DNA of 14,487 bases from Candidatus Sodaliphilus limicaballi (GTDB lineage Bacteria; Bacteroidota; Bacteroidia; Bacteroidales; Muribaculaceae), in assembly GCA_018065815.1 (NCBI GenBank), contig JAGHSP010000148.1, positions 1 to 14,487 of the forward strand. Direction: 5' to 3'. Made by a program: the position numbers and the translations under genes. Below are positions 1 through 7,706 of the stretch, one piece after another. The notes beneath the pieces were generated by a model. That model saw only the letters and a program-made list of their open reading frames with translations. It was not told the DNA's origin and did no database searches. Position 1 is the stretch's first letter, and every line of letters starts with the position of its first letter.

Positions 1-75
1 TACTATACGTGTGTTTTATCAACTACCCTACTCCACCAAAAGTGAATAAACTTGCAAGAAAAAAATAAAATAAAG

Positions 76-106
76 TTGAACAGTAATTAAATTTGTTGTA
101 ACTTTG
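76..106 (+). promoter_or_regulatory. Bacteroidetes-type promoter for the riboswitch transcript
   Basis: A -33 element TTG lies at 76-78 and a perfect -7 element TAACTTTG at 99-106, separated by 20 bp. This is the spacing known for the primary sigma factor of Bacteroidetes. Transcription would begin around 111-115, just before the first stem of the B12 aptamer at 117, so the aptamer forms the very start of the mRNA. Seen directly; activity is inferred. Confidence 0.75.
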
Positions 107-116
107 CATGCAGATT

Positions 117-315
117 GACATGGTGGACGTTATGGGCGTTCGCTCCGCTGACGGCTTAAAAAGGGAATCAGGTGAGAATCCTGAACAGAACCCGCTGCTG
201 TGTTTCCCCGCTAACCGCCTGGTTAGCACCTTGTTCAAGTAACCACTGGGGCTACGGCCCTGGGAAGGTGAGCAAGATAGCAAGGGATAAGTCAGAAGAC
301 CTACCGCGTCATGTT
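117..315 (+). promoter_or_regulatory. Cobalamin (B12) riboswitch aptamer
   Basis: The conserved cobalamin-riboswitch blocks occur in order: AAAAGGGAATCAGGTGAGAA at 159-178, then CCCGCTGCTGT near 190, CCACTGGGG at 243-251, CCCTGGGAAGGTG at 258-270 and the B12-box core AAGTCAGAAGACCTACC at 289-305. The outer stem P1 pairs GACATG (117-122) with CATGTT (310-315), with one G-U pair. A 7-bp optional hairpin, GCTAACC with GGTTAGC, lies near 211-228. Riboswitches of this class bind adenosylcobalamin or other cobamides and normally repress the downstream gene when B12 is plentiful. The only gene in position to be controlled is the giant secreted protein starting at 498. The motif match is strong; ligand preference and sign of regulation are inferred. 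Confidence 0.93.
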
Positions 316-497
316 TAGATTTTGGCTTTCGTGGAATTAGAGCCGAAACACACATGTTGACTCCCCATTTAAGTGAGTGCTCGTGCGCCCCGCAGGTGGC
401 GTGTGTTGCATCCATTTGTGCGCTAGCCGGCACTATGCCCGCGAAATGCCTAGTTGTGTTGAATTTTAACTAATTTATTAACTAAATTCAAAATAAC
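316..497 (+). promoter_or_regulatory. Riboswitch expression platform / long 5' leader
   Basis: This 180-nt stretch holds no convincing gene. It contains several foldable segments: TTTTGGCT (320-327) with AGCCGAAA (341-348); AACACAC (347-353) with GTGTGTT (401-407), which would compete with GCGCC (385-389) pairing GGCGT (398-402); and a hairpin GTGC (418-421) with GCAC (430-433) whose 8-nt loop contains TAGCC. TAGCC is complementary to GGCTA at 250-254 in the aptamer, a possible kissing-loop contact as known for this riboswitch class. The last 50 nt before the start codon are A/T-rich and unpaired-looking, as usual for Bacteroidetes translation starts. No intrinsic terminator with a U-run is visible, so translational control is more likely. 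Pairings are seen; the mechanism is inferred. Confidence 0.5.
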
Positions 498-3400
498 ATG
501 AGGCAAGTAAAATTGTATCTAACCCTGTTGTTGCTCATCATGCTGGGCAGCAGCACGGCTTCGGCAGTTATCAAGAAAGCCTGGAGCAGCACCGACGGTG
601 TCTTCTACTTGAAGACAAGCGACGGACTCGAGGAGTACACTGTCGATGGATCAATCACCTTCAAGTGCGTTGCCGACGGCAAGACCATTCCCGGCTATCG
701 TGATGCTGGCGTGGTGTTCGCACCCAAGAATGAAGGTGAACTGATTCAAATCACTGTCAAGAGCATTGACCTTGACGGTGGCAATTATTTGTGTGTCTAT
801 AACGGCGCCATCGAGGCGATACGCAGCGGTGTGAGCGACGGTGTAGATCAGTCAAGGTATCTTCCCGCAGGGTGGAAGCACAAGCTCACCAAGGGTAATG
901 TGGGATTGGAGTACACATCAGAGTCGGCTGACGGCAAGCTGTCGTTTGGTTTCCACTCGGGTAGTGCCAATGGTCAGACTGGTTGGGAAATCACAGTGAC
1001 CAGCCTTTCGCCCAAGGACATGGAGTATGTGTCGGCCACTGCACTCGACGGCAAGAGCGGTATTTACCGCGGCGGCAACGATCAGCCCGTCTTCGGTGCT
1101 CGCGTGGTTACCGATGGTGGCAAGAACCCATTGACGCTCAACAATCTCACCATCAGCACAGCTGCTTTGACAGGCTCGGCTCAGGTGGAGAACGTGCGTC
1201 TATACAAGGGCGACAAGTTCACCGATGACAACCTGCTCGCTACTTCTGCCACACTGGGCGACGCGCTCACAGCAACTAATGTAGCCCTCAAAAGCAGCAA
1301 CAACGACTACTGGGTAGTAGCTAATGTGCTCCCCGATGCATCGGGCTCAATACCCTCACTTGAAGTGACAGCACTGACAGTTGCTGGCGAGGCTCGCACG
1401 CTCACTGCTGCCACTGCACAGGAACTGGCAATCGCCAACACCGTGCTCATGCAGAAAGACCACAAGGTATATACCGTGGGCGATGACATCAATTTCTACG
1501 ACGACGGCGGCAAAGACGGCAAGATAGGCGAGAAATTTGAAGGTTCTGTTACCTTTGTTCCCGCAACCGCTGGCAATGCCATCAAGGTAGATTTCAGCAA
1601 ACTTGCTATCTTCAACACATCAACAGTAGGTTACAACGACATTTTCAACTTCTACAACGGCCGTGAGGCTGACGAGGCAAACCTCATCACCACGCTCCTC
1701 AAGGATGCCAAGGCGGTGAAGAGCACTGCCGAGGACGGTTCGATGACCATCACCCTCAAGAGCACCACAGGCGTTCCCGCCGCCGGCTGGGAGGCCATAG
1801 TGAGCCAGTTCCTGCCCGGTGACATGACATTCAAGGCCATCAACGCTGGCAACTGCGGCGTGAGTGATGTTGCTGCCGGACAGACCGACGTGCACATGCT
1901 CATCGTGGACGTTGTTACCGACAACCAGTCTAACCCCCTCTCACTCTCTCAATTCACTTTCGCTGGCGAGAGTATGCCCGCCGAGGCACTTGCAGGCATA
2001 AAGGTATATGCACTGGGCGAGAAACCCGAGGTAAAGACTACCGACCTCTTTGGCCAGGCCGATGCAGCTGCGTCGATGACCGTCAATGGTGAATATACAC
2101 TCGTTGAGGGTCATAACTACTTTGCAGTGCTCGCCGATGTTGCCGAGGGCGCAAGCAACGACGACATCATCAAGGTGACACTCACTGGCGCAACCGTTGC
2201 AGGCGAGGCTCGCACTCCCGAGTCCCCCGTGACCTCACAGGTCGATGTCACCAACGTGTGCCGCATGACTCAAGGCAGCCACAGCCACAATATCCATGAC
2301 GAGTGGACGCTCACTGACACCAAGTCGCCTTACAACCCCACTTATTATGACTATGTAAACGCAGTTCATCAGGTAACATTTGTTCCCACTGTTGAGAACA
2401 GCGTTATCGAACTCGACTTCTCAAAGTTTGACGTTTACTACGCAAGTTCAAGCTATGGCACAAAGGCCGTGTTCAAGGTTTACAGCGGTGAAACGACTGC
2501 TGCCGACAACCTGCTGTGGGAACTCAACGACGCATCGCAGCAGAAGGTTGGTCCCGGCCGCATCCTGCGTTCAACCGCCGCCAATGGCGCTATGACTATC
2601 GTCTTCAACCCCAACACCACCAGCAGCTACTATGCTGGCACAGGTTTTGAGGCGTCGGTTCGTCCCTTCGTTAACCACAACATGGAGGTTAAGGAAGTGA
2701 CCGTGAACCAGACCAGCAGCGAAATCATCTCTACAGGCGCTACCGGAGCCGACCTCATCGACTTCAACGTGGTGACCGAGGGTACTCTCACCTTGAAGAC
2801 CATAAAGGGCATCACGCTCGATCTCAAAGACAACTATGAGGCAGTGAGCAAGGTGACTGTCCTTTACAGCGGCGACAAGGCCACTGCCGACGAGGCAGTT
2901 GAATTTGGCACTGCCGACGTGACATCACAGCAGGTTACCGTAGCCGGCGAGAAGGTTCTTGCCGACGGCAGCAACCACTTCTGGGTAAAGGTTGACATCA
3001 AGAACGACGCTCAGCCCGAACTCGCGGTTGACGCTCGTCTCGTATCGCTCACCGATGCCGAGGGCAACGCCATAGCAGTGGAGAATGGTGATCCCGAGGG
3101 CAGCCGCACCACCAAGAGCATGTACATCATGCAAGAAGGCACTAATGTGGTTACAGTGGTCAACCCCATCATGTTCTATGACAACGGCGGTCCCGCCGAG
3201 AACTTCACCAAGGGCTTCAACGGCACCGTCACATTCGTTCCCGGCAAGGAGAACTGCGGTATCGTTATCGACTCAAAGAGCTTTGCTACCGGTTCAAGCT
3301 CATACAACAAGTTCGGCCTGTTCAACGGCCGCACTGCCGACGAGGCAAACCGCGTGGGCACAGCCACTACTTACTATGCTACCTACGGTCCCCAGAACGT

Positions 3401-6400
3401 GATCTCGGAGGCCGAGGACGGCTCACTCACCGTCACCTTCAACACCAGCACAGCAAGCTATGCAAGCGTGACTGCTGGTTGGGAAATCGACGTGCGTCTG
3501 CACGAGTACAAGCCCCTGGCTGTTGAGACCGTGGAGGCATCGAGCGCCAAGGACGGCGACATCGTGCGCGGTTCTATCAATGAACCCATAGCCAAGGTAA
3601 AAGTTGACGTCGTGAACGACAACCAGAAGGTTGAGCTCAACAACATCAAGTTCAACACCACCGGCACTACCGCCCTGAGCGACATCAAGGCTGCACGCCT
3701 CTACTTCTCAGGCAATGTTGCCGACTTCACTACCGACAATCTCGTGGCCGAGACCGCAACCGTGGGCGAAGAACTCACCTTCACTGCCGAGTCTCCCGTC
3801 GAAATCACCAAGCGCGGCACTTACTACCTGTGGCTTGCATATGACATCGACGAGAACGCTGCTGCGGGCAACGCCGTTGCTGCACAGCTCGTGAGCCTGG
3901 ACGGCTGCACCGACACCACAGCTGTCACTGCTCCCGCCATCACACGCAACATCAAGGCTGGTTTCAAGGGCACTTATACCATCGGTAAGAGTGACAATGC
4001 CGACTATGCTACATTTGCTGCCGCAGTGGCTGCAATGAGTGTGGGCGTTGAGGGCAATGTGCGCTTCGAGGTTGAGGACGGCACATATGCCGAGAACATC
4101 GTGCTCAACTCTATCCCCGGCACTAACGCTAACCACACCGTCACCTTCGCTGGCAAGAGCGGTAACCGCGACGCAGTGGTCGTTACAGGTTCGGGCAATG
4201 TGGGCAGCATCACCGTTGAGGGCAGCGATGTTAAGCAGGGTATGGTATTCGTTAATGCTACCCCCTATGTCACATTCGAGGCAATGAGCTTCGTTCCCGC
4301 AAGCCAGAGTTATCCTCACGCTGTTCACTACTTCAACAAGAGCGGTAACTTCACACTGCGCAACTGCGTTGTGAAGGCCGATCCCATACTGAGCGGTTAC
4401 AGCGGCATGAACCTCGTGAAGGGCGAGTGCACCAAGGCTAACGGCAACGTCAACAACAACGTGACTATTGAGAACAACCTGCTCTCGGGCGGTTACATCG
4501 GCGTCTATGCGGGTGCCTACGGCCTCGTGGCCAACATGCGCGAGACAGGCCTCGTGGTTCGTGGCAATACTGTCACCAACGCAGGCTCTAAGGGTGTGTA
4601 TGTAATGGACGAAATCGGTGCTACCGTTGAGAACAACATCATCACCCAGAGCGTTACGCAGAAGACCAGTTACAGCGGTATCGACATCTATCGCAACAAG
4701 GGTCAGTTTGTAGTTCGCAACAACGTTATCGTCAACAGCCACAACGCTTACAGCAACGGTATCTACCTGCGCCAGGAAAGCGAAGGCGACGCTAACGCTC
4801 CCGCACGCGTTTACAACAATGTGGTTGCAATCACAGCATCACCCACCAACAGTACTGCCGGTGCGCAGATCAACAGCGACTGCAACAACATCGAGTTTGT
4901 TTACAACACCGTGAGCGTGGCTGGAACCAACGGCTACACATTCTACAACGGCGGCAGCACAAGCAAGTGGGAACACATGCTTATCGCTAACAACATTTTC
5001 CAGAACACCAGCACAAGCGGCATGGGCGCGCTCTTCTACAGCGACGAGTTCATGAGCAAGGCTGTTATTGAGAATAATGCATGGTATGTGGCAAGCGGTA
5101 CTATCGTTAAGGACTATGCTGCCACAATCGACGCTCTCAACAGCCACGACAAGGCCCAGAACAACTGGGTTGAGCAGGCTGAATTCCTGAGCGAGACCGA
5201 CCTCCACCTCATGAGCGCAGGTACCCTGGTTAACGGTACCGCAATCAGCTATGTGGACACCGACGCCGACGGCAAGACACGTGCCCAGGTTCCCACTGTG
5301 GGTGCATACGAGTTTGCCGAGGTTGTTGAGGAGAAGCCCGAGATTGCCGAGGGTTATCCCACAGTGAGCGGCATCACCGAGAATAGTGCAGTTGTTAAGA
5401 GCAACTGGAGCGTGGGCGGCAAGCTCTACGCCAAGGTTGTGGCTCAGCCCGCGGGCGAGGCTAACGCAGCTCCCGCTGCGGCTCCCAGCGTGGACGATAT
5501 GCTCGCAGTCACCCCGGTTGACTACACAGCCGGCACCGATGCCGAGAGCACATTCAGTGACCTCACTCCCAGCACTACCTACAAGGCCTTCCTCATGGTA
5601 GAGAGCGCACTGGGCGTGAAGAGCGACATCGTGGAGACCGAGGCATTCACTACCCTGCGTCACATCGAGCCACTCGTGCTCTACATCGAGCCCATCAGCG
5701 GCACTATCAACGCCGGCGAGACAGGTTCGGTATATGCAATGGTTGAAGGTGGCGACCAGCCCTACACATGGGAATGGCGCGACCAGATGAACAATATCGT
5801 GGGCGACGCCGAGATGGCCGAGGTAACTCCCGACTACACCCGTGCTTACTTCGTTAAGGTTACCAGTGCCGACGGTCAGACCGTTGAGGGCAAAACTGCT
5901 GTCATCGTTCATGGCGAGGCAGTGACCGCTACATTCGACGACTACTATCTGCCCGAGGAGACAGCCATTATCCCCGTCGATGACGATGTGCTTTACAGCG
6001 GTTCTTACGGCTTCCACGGCTTCGGCGGTTCTTATGGCTCCTCTACTACCTACTGGAACGGCTTCGCGTTTGCCAACAAGACAGCCAGCACATTTGCCAG
6101 CCTCAACGACCAGTACAACACCTCTATGGGTGGCGGTCGTGACAGCGAGGGATATTGCATCGCTTACCCCTATGGCGTTTACAGCATCGATGTCACCAAC
6201 AGCGTTGACGGCGATGTCATCAAGGGTATGTACATCAGCAACAATGCTTATGCGATGAACAGCATCCTGCACGGCGACGGTTTCAGCCAGCCGTTCAAGA
6301 AGGGTTCATGGTTCAAGGTGACCGCAACAGGCAAGGCTGCCGACGGCACAAGCAAGACCGTGGACTTCTACCTCGCCGACTACCGCAGCGAGAACGCTCT

Positions 6401-6968
6401 CGATCACTACGCACTCGACACATGGCAGTGGATGGACCTCAGCAGCCTGGGTAAGGTTAAGAGCATCCACTTCACCATGAGCGGCAGCGACAATAGCCAA
6501 TGGGGCCTCAACACTCCTGCTTACTTCGCTATGGACGACTTCAACGGCACTCGCGACGAGATCACTGCTTCGCACGACATGACTGTGGGCGAGAGCACGC
6601 TTGACCTCACCGAGTACTTCGAACTTGATAACGACGGTTCGACTATCGCTTATGAGATTGAGAACCAGGGTGAACCCCAGTCGAGCATCAATGTTCTTGA
6701 AGACGAGCCCATTGAGTTCACTATCGACGGCAACAACCTCAATATCAATGCTACCGAGGCCGACGTTGAGCGCACTGTTGTTGTCAAGGTTACCCAGAAG
6801 GGCAAGAGCCAGTACCTGCGTCTCACCGTGAGCGTGACCAGCGTGACTAGCATTGGCGACCTCAATGTTAGCAGCGACAAGGCTTACAAGACCATTGAAA
6901 ACGGCCAGGTAATCATTGTGAAGGGCGACAAACGCTACAACACAATGGGCCAGAAAGTCGTTAAATAA
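498..6968 (+). CDS. Giant secreted multidomain protein: CUB-like/BNR-associated repeats, beta-helix, DUF4465
   Basis: This is a 2156-residue exported protein. Residues 1-23 form a classical signal peptide with a hydrophobic LTLLLLIML core and an ASA cleavage site. Residues 28-1160 hold four modules, each a CUB-like sandwich followed by a domain resembling the BNR-associated N-terminal domain. Residues 1160-1607 form a right-handed beta-helix (NNV/NNI turns, ending in GAYEF). Next come an Fn3-like domain (1612-1720), an Ig/PKD-like domain (1722-1808), a DUF4465 domain (1812-2015; NGFAFAN, GMYISNNAYA, DFYLADYR, NTPAYFAMDD) and a beta-rich tail ending YNTMGQKVVK, like a type IX secretion sorting signal. 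There is no lipobox cysteine. DUF4465 is, to my knowledge, shared with BtuH surface B12-binding proteins. With the B12 riboswitch upstream, a role in cobamide capture at the cell surface is the best inference. No catalytic residues for a glycan lyase are evident. The start is the first ATG after the leader and begins the signal peptide. Confidence 0.95.
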   Translation: MRQVKLYLTLLLLIMLGSSTASAVIKKAWSSTDGVFYLKTSDGLEEYTVDGSITFKCVADGKTIPGYRDAGVVFAPKNEGELIQITVKSIDLDGGNYLCVYNGAIEAIRSGVSDGVDQSRYLPAGWKHKLTKGNVGLEYTSESADGKLSFGFHSGSANGQTGWEITVTSLSPKDMEYVSATALDGKSGIYRGGNDQPVFGARVVTDGGKNPLTLNNLTISTAALTGSAQVENVRLYKGDKFTDDNLLATSATLGDALTATNVALKSSNNDYWVVANVLPDASGSIPSLEVTALTVAGEARTLTAATAQELAIANTVLMQKDHKVYTVGDDINFYDDGGKDGKIGEKFEGSVTFVPATAGNAIKVDFSKLAIFNTSTVGYNDIFNFYNGREADEANLITTLLKDAKAVKSTAEDGSMTITLKSTTGVPAAGWEAIVSQFLPGDMTFKAINAGNCGVSDVAAGQTDVHMLIVDVVTDNQSNPLSLSQFTFAGESMPAEALAGIKVYALGEKPEVKTTDLFGQADAAASMTVNGEYTLVEGHNYFAVLADVAEGASNDDIIKVTLTGATVAGEARTPESPVTSQVDVTNVCRMTQGSHSHNIHDEWTLTDTKSPYNPTYYDYVNAVHQVTFVPTVENSVIELDFSKFDVYYASSSYGTKAVFKVYSGETTAADNLLWELNDASQQKVGPGRILRSTAANGAMTIVFNPNTTSSYYAGTGFEASVRPFVNHNMEVKEVTVNQTSSEIISTGATGADLIDFNVVTEGTLTLKTIKGITLDLKDNYEAVSKVTVLYSGDKATADEAVEFGTADVTSQQVTVAGEKVLADGSNHFWVKVDIKNDAQPELAVDARLVSLTDAEGNAIAVENGDPEGSRTTKSMYIMQEGTNVVTVVNPIMFYDNGGPAENFTKGFNGTVTFVPGKENCGIVIDSKSFATGSSSYNKFGLFNGRTADEANRVGTATTYYATYGPQNVISEAEDGSLTVTFNTSTASYASVTAGWEIDVRLHEYKPLAVETVEASSAKDGDIVRGSINEPIAKVKVDVVNDNQKVELNNIKFNTTGTTALSDIKAARLYFSGNVADFTTDNLVAETATVGEELTFTAESPVEITKRGTYYLWLAYDIDENAAAGNAVAAQLVSLDGCTDTTAVTAPAITRNIKAGFKGTYTIGKSDNADYATFAAAVAAMSVGVEGNVRFEVEDGTYAENIVLNSIPGTNANHTVTFAGKSGNRDAVVVTGSGNVGSITVEGSDVKQGMVFVNATPYVTFEAMSFVPASQSYPHAVHYFNKSGNFTLRNCVVKADPILSGYSGMNLVKGECTKANGNVNNNVTIENNLLSGGYIGVYAGAYGLVANMRETGLVVRGNTVTNAGSKGVYVMDEIGATVENNIITQSVTQKTSYSGIDIYRNKGQFVVRNNVIVNSHNAYSNGIYLRQESEGDANAPARVYNNVVAITASPTNSTAGAQINSDCNNIEFVYNTVSVAGTNGYTFYNGGSTSKWEHMLIANNIFQNTSTSGMGALFYSDEFMSKAVIENNAWYVASGTIVKDYAATIDALNSHDKAQNNWVEQAEFLSETDLHLMSAGTLVNGTAISYVDTDADGKTRAQVPTVGAYEFAEVVEEKPEIAEGYPTVSGITENSAVVKSNWSVGGKLYAKVVAQPAGEANAAPAAAPSVDDMLAVTPVDYTAGTDAESTFSDLTPSTTYKAFLMVESALGVKSDIVETEAFTTLRHIEPLVLYIEPISGTINAGETGSVYAMVEGGDQPYTWEWRDQMNNIVGDAEMAEVTPDYTRAYFVKVTSADGQTVEGKTAVIVHGEAVTATFDDYYLPEETAIIPVDDDVLYSGSYGFHGFGGSYGSSTTYWNGFAFANKTASTFASLNDQYNTSMGGGRDSEGYCIAYPYGVYSIDVTNSVDGDVIKGMYISNNAYAMNSILHGDGFSQPFKKGSWFKVTATGKAADGTSKTVDFYLADYRSENALDHYALDTWQWMDLSSLGKVKSIHFTMSGSDNSQWGLNTPAYFAMDDFNGTRDEITASHDMTVGESTLDLTEYFELDNDGSTIAYEIENQGEPQSSINVLEDEPIEFTIDGNNLNINATEADVERTVVVKVTQKGKSQYLRLTVSVTSVTSIGDLNVSSDKAYKTIENGQVIIVKGDKRYNTMGQKVVK
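579..3977 (+). repeat. Four-fold repeat of CUB-like plus BNR-associated domains within the giant protein
   Basis: The modules span approximately residues 28-314, 315-586, 587-876 and 877-1160. The CUB-like halves share an FYDDGG/FYDNGG opening, a V-TFVP strand, a YNGR-ADEAN turn (clearest in modules 2 and 4) and an AGWEA/GWEI strand. The second halves share a VRLYKGDKFT/VTVLYSGDKAT/ARLYFSGN strand and a DYWVVAN/NYFAVLAD/NHFWVKVD/YYLWLAYD strand. Divergence between copies is large at both protein and DNA level, so this is an old duplication and not a recent tandem array. Boundaries are approximate and were read by eye. Confidence 0.75.
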
Positions 6969-7050
6969 CCTGCCCGCAATGTCGATTATATAGTAATTGA
7001 TAGATAGTTATAGTAACAATAGATTAATTTATAGTAACAACCCTTCATCC

Positions 7051-7092
7051 AAAGCAGCCGATGCACCACAACCGCACCGGCTGCTTTATTTC
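7051..7092 (+). terminator. Intrinsic terminator after the giant gene
   Basis: A perfect 10-bp stem, AAAGCAGCCG (7051-7060) with CGGCTGCTTT (7078-7087), flanks a 17-nt loop and is followed by ATTTCT. It ends the riboswitch-controlled transcript and insulates it from the small genes that follow. The 82 bases between the stop codon and the stem contain short A/T-rich direct repeats (TATAGTAACAA twice) and no gene. Confidence 0.8.
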
Positions 7093-7125
7093 TATATAGT
7101 TGTGCTCTATTTGAAAAATTAGTAT

Positions 7126-7133
7126 TATATTTG
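7126..7133 (+). promoter_or_regulatory. Probable -7 promoter element for the DUF3791 pair
   Basis: TATATTTG matches TAnnTTTG and ends 20 bases before the ATG at 7154. The best upstream TTG (7100-7102) is 23 bp away, slightly longer than the usual 19-21 bp, so the promoter may be weak or may use another -33 element. Confidence 0.45.
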
Positions 7134-7153
7134 CATTTGAAAAACATAGTGTA

Positions 7154-7372
7154 ATGTTGAAGGAAACCAAAGACAAATCATTTTTCCTTGCCTTCTGCAT
7201 TGAGCAATACAAGCAGGCAAAAGGCATGAGCGGAACAGATGTGGCAGAGATGTTCTTTGCCACAGGTCTTGCTGCATATTTGACCGATAACTTTGAAGTA
7301 TTGCACACTCAAAGCCATCAATGGATTATCGAAGAAATCGATGAATATCTAGAGAGGAGGAATGAACTATGA
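7154..7372 (+). CDS. DUF3791-family small protein
   Basis: This 72-residue protein has the hallmarks of DUF3791: FCIEQYKQ, a KGMSGTDVAEMF segment, and the C-terminal block DNFEVLHTQS followed by IIEEIDEYLERR. It is predicted to be soluble and helical. In many bacteria DUF3791 genes sit beside a DUF3990 gene, an ADP-ribosyltransferase-like protein, in what look like toxin-antitoxin or effector modules. No DUF3990 gene follows here. The stop codon overlaps the start of the next gene (ATGA), so the two are translationally coupled, and an AGGAGG at 7355-7360 lies 8 nt before that next start, which is unusual in this phylum. The family match is by eye and fairly sure; the biological role is unknown. 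Confidence 0.8.
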   Translation: MLKETKDKSFFLAFCIEQYKQAKGMSGTDVAEMFFATGLAAYLTDNFEVLHTQSHQWIIEEIDEYLERRNEL

Positions 7373-7590
7373 ACCTTGAAGTAACTCAAAACAATCTTTA
7401 CCTTTTTCTGCCTGGTAAAATAGCAAACGTTGCCGCAATAATTGCCGACAACGAAAATTGCCCCATCTACGAAGCGATGAGGCGTTTCTACGCATCTCCA
7501 ACCTACACCTCTCTCGCCCAAGAAGAAACAAAATACTGGCACCTAGGCGCCGTCGCCCTCTACGAAGCCTACGTTTCAAGTAAGTATTGA
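7369..7590 (+). CDS. Small partner protein of the DUF3791 gene, function unknown
   Basis: This 73-residue protein overlaps the preceding DUF3791 gene by 4 bases. It has a hydrophobic N-terminal strand-helix (YLFLPGKIANVAAIIA), then CPIYEAMRRFYASPTY and a C-terminal EETKYWHLGAVALYEAY. I recall similar roughly 75-residue proteins lying between DUF3791 and DUF3990 genes, so it is probably the second member of that module, possibly an antitoxin-like or adaptor protein. I know of no catalytic motif. The overlap, the shared promoter and the SD-like AGGAGG support real translation. The third gene expected in such modules is absent; after the stop there is only a 28-codon reading frame and then an oppositely oriented gene. 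Confidence 0.72.
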   Translation: MNLEVTQNNLYLFLPGKIANVAAIIADNENCPIYEAMRRFYASPTYTSLAQEETKYWHLGAVALYEAYVSSKY

Positions 7591-7602
7591 TGTAAATACC
7601 CC

Positions 7603-7702
7603 TATTTTTGCGGTGATGAAACGCAACTATCTCACTCCGGCACGAGAGCAGTGCCACCAACTCAATGCCCTGGCTGCTGCGATTGCCGCCGTTTCGGGCT
7701 AA
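7603..7702 (+). CDS. Candidate 28-residue microgene with its own -7 element
   Basis: A perfect -7 motif TATTTTTG (7603-7610) is followed five bases later by ATG (7616), opening a 28-codon frame that ends in TAA at 7700-7702. The product starts MKRNYLTPAREQ and ends AIAAVSG. The beginning (MK-charged-Y-x-x-P-x-x-E) resembles very short uncharacterised Bacteroidales peptides of the form MKKxYxxPxxE, which I know only as unnamed hypotheticals. There is no good -33 TTG at 19-21 bp (the nearest, 7587-7589, is 13 bp away), so expression is uncertain. It ends only 4 bases before the convergent stop of the desulfidase gene. The frame could be chance. Confidence 0.33.
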
Positions 7703-7706
7703 ACTT

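Noticed and set aside
23..433. Minus-strand 136-codon frame over the leader
   Set aside because: It lies antisense to the B12 riboswitch; its openness follows from the structured RNA sequence, and the product has no recognisable features.
3978..5320. Beta-helix as an active pectate or chondroitin lyase
   Set aside because: The fold pattern is clear, but I see no conserved catalytic or calcium-site motif of a known lyase family, so no enzyme activity is claimed.
3708..6272. Long minus-strand frames (344 and 477 codons) antisense to the giant gene
   Set aside because: They arise from codon bias on the coding strand (few plus-strand codons give antisense stops). Products are rich in A, V, H and C with no domain, and the sense strand encodes clear domains.
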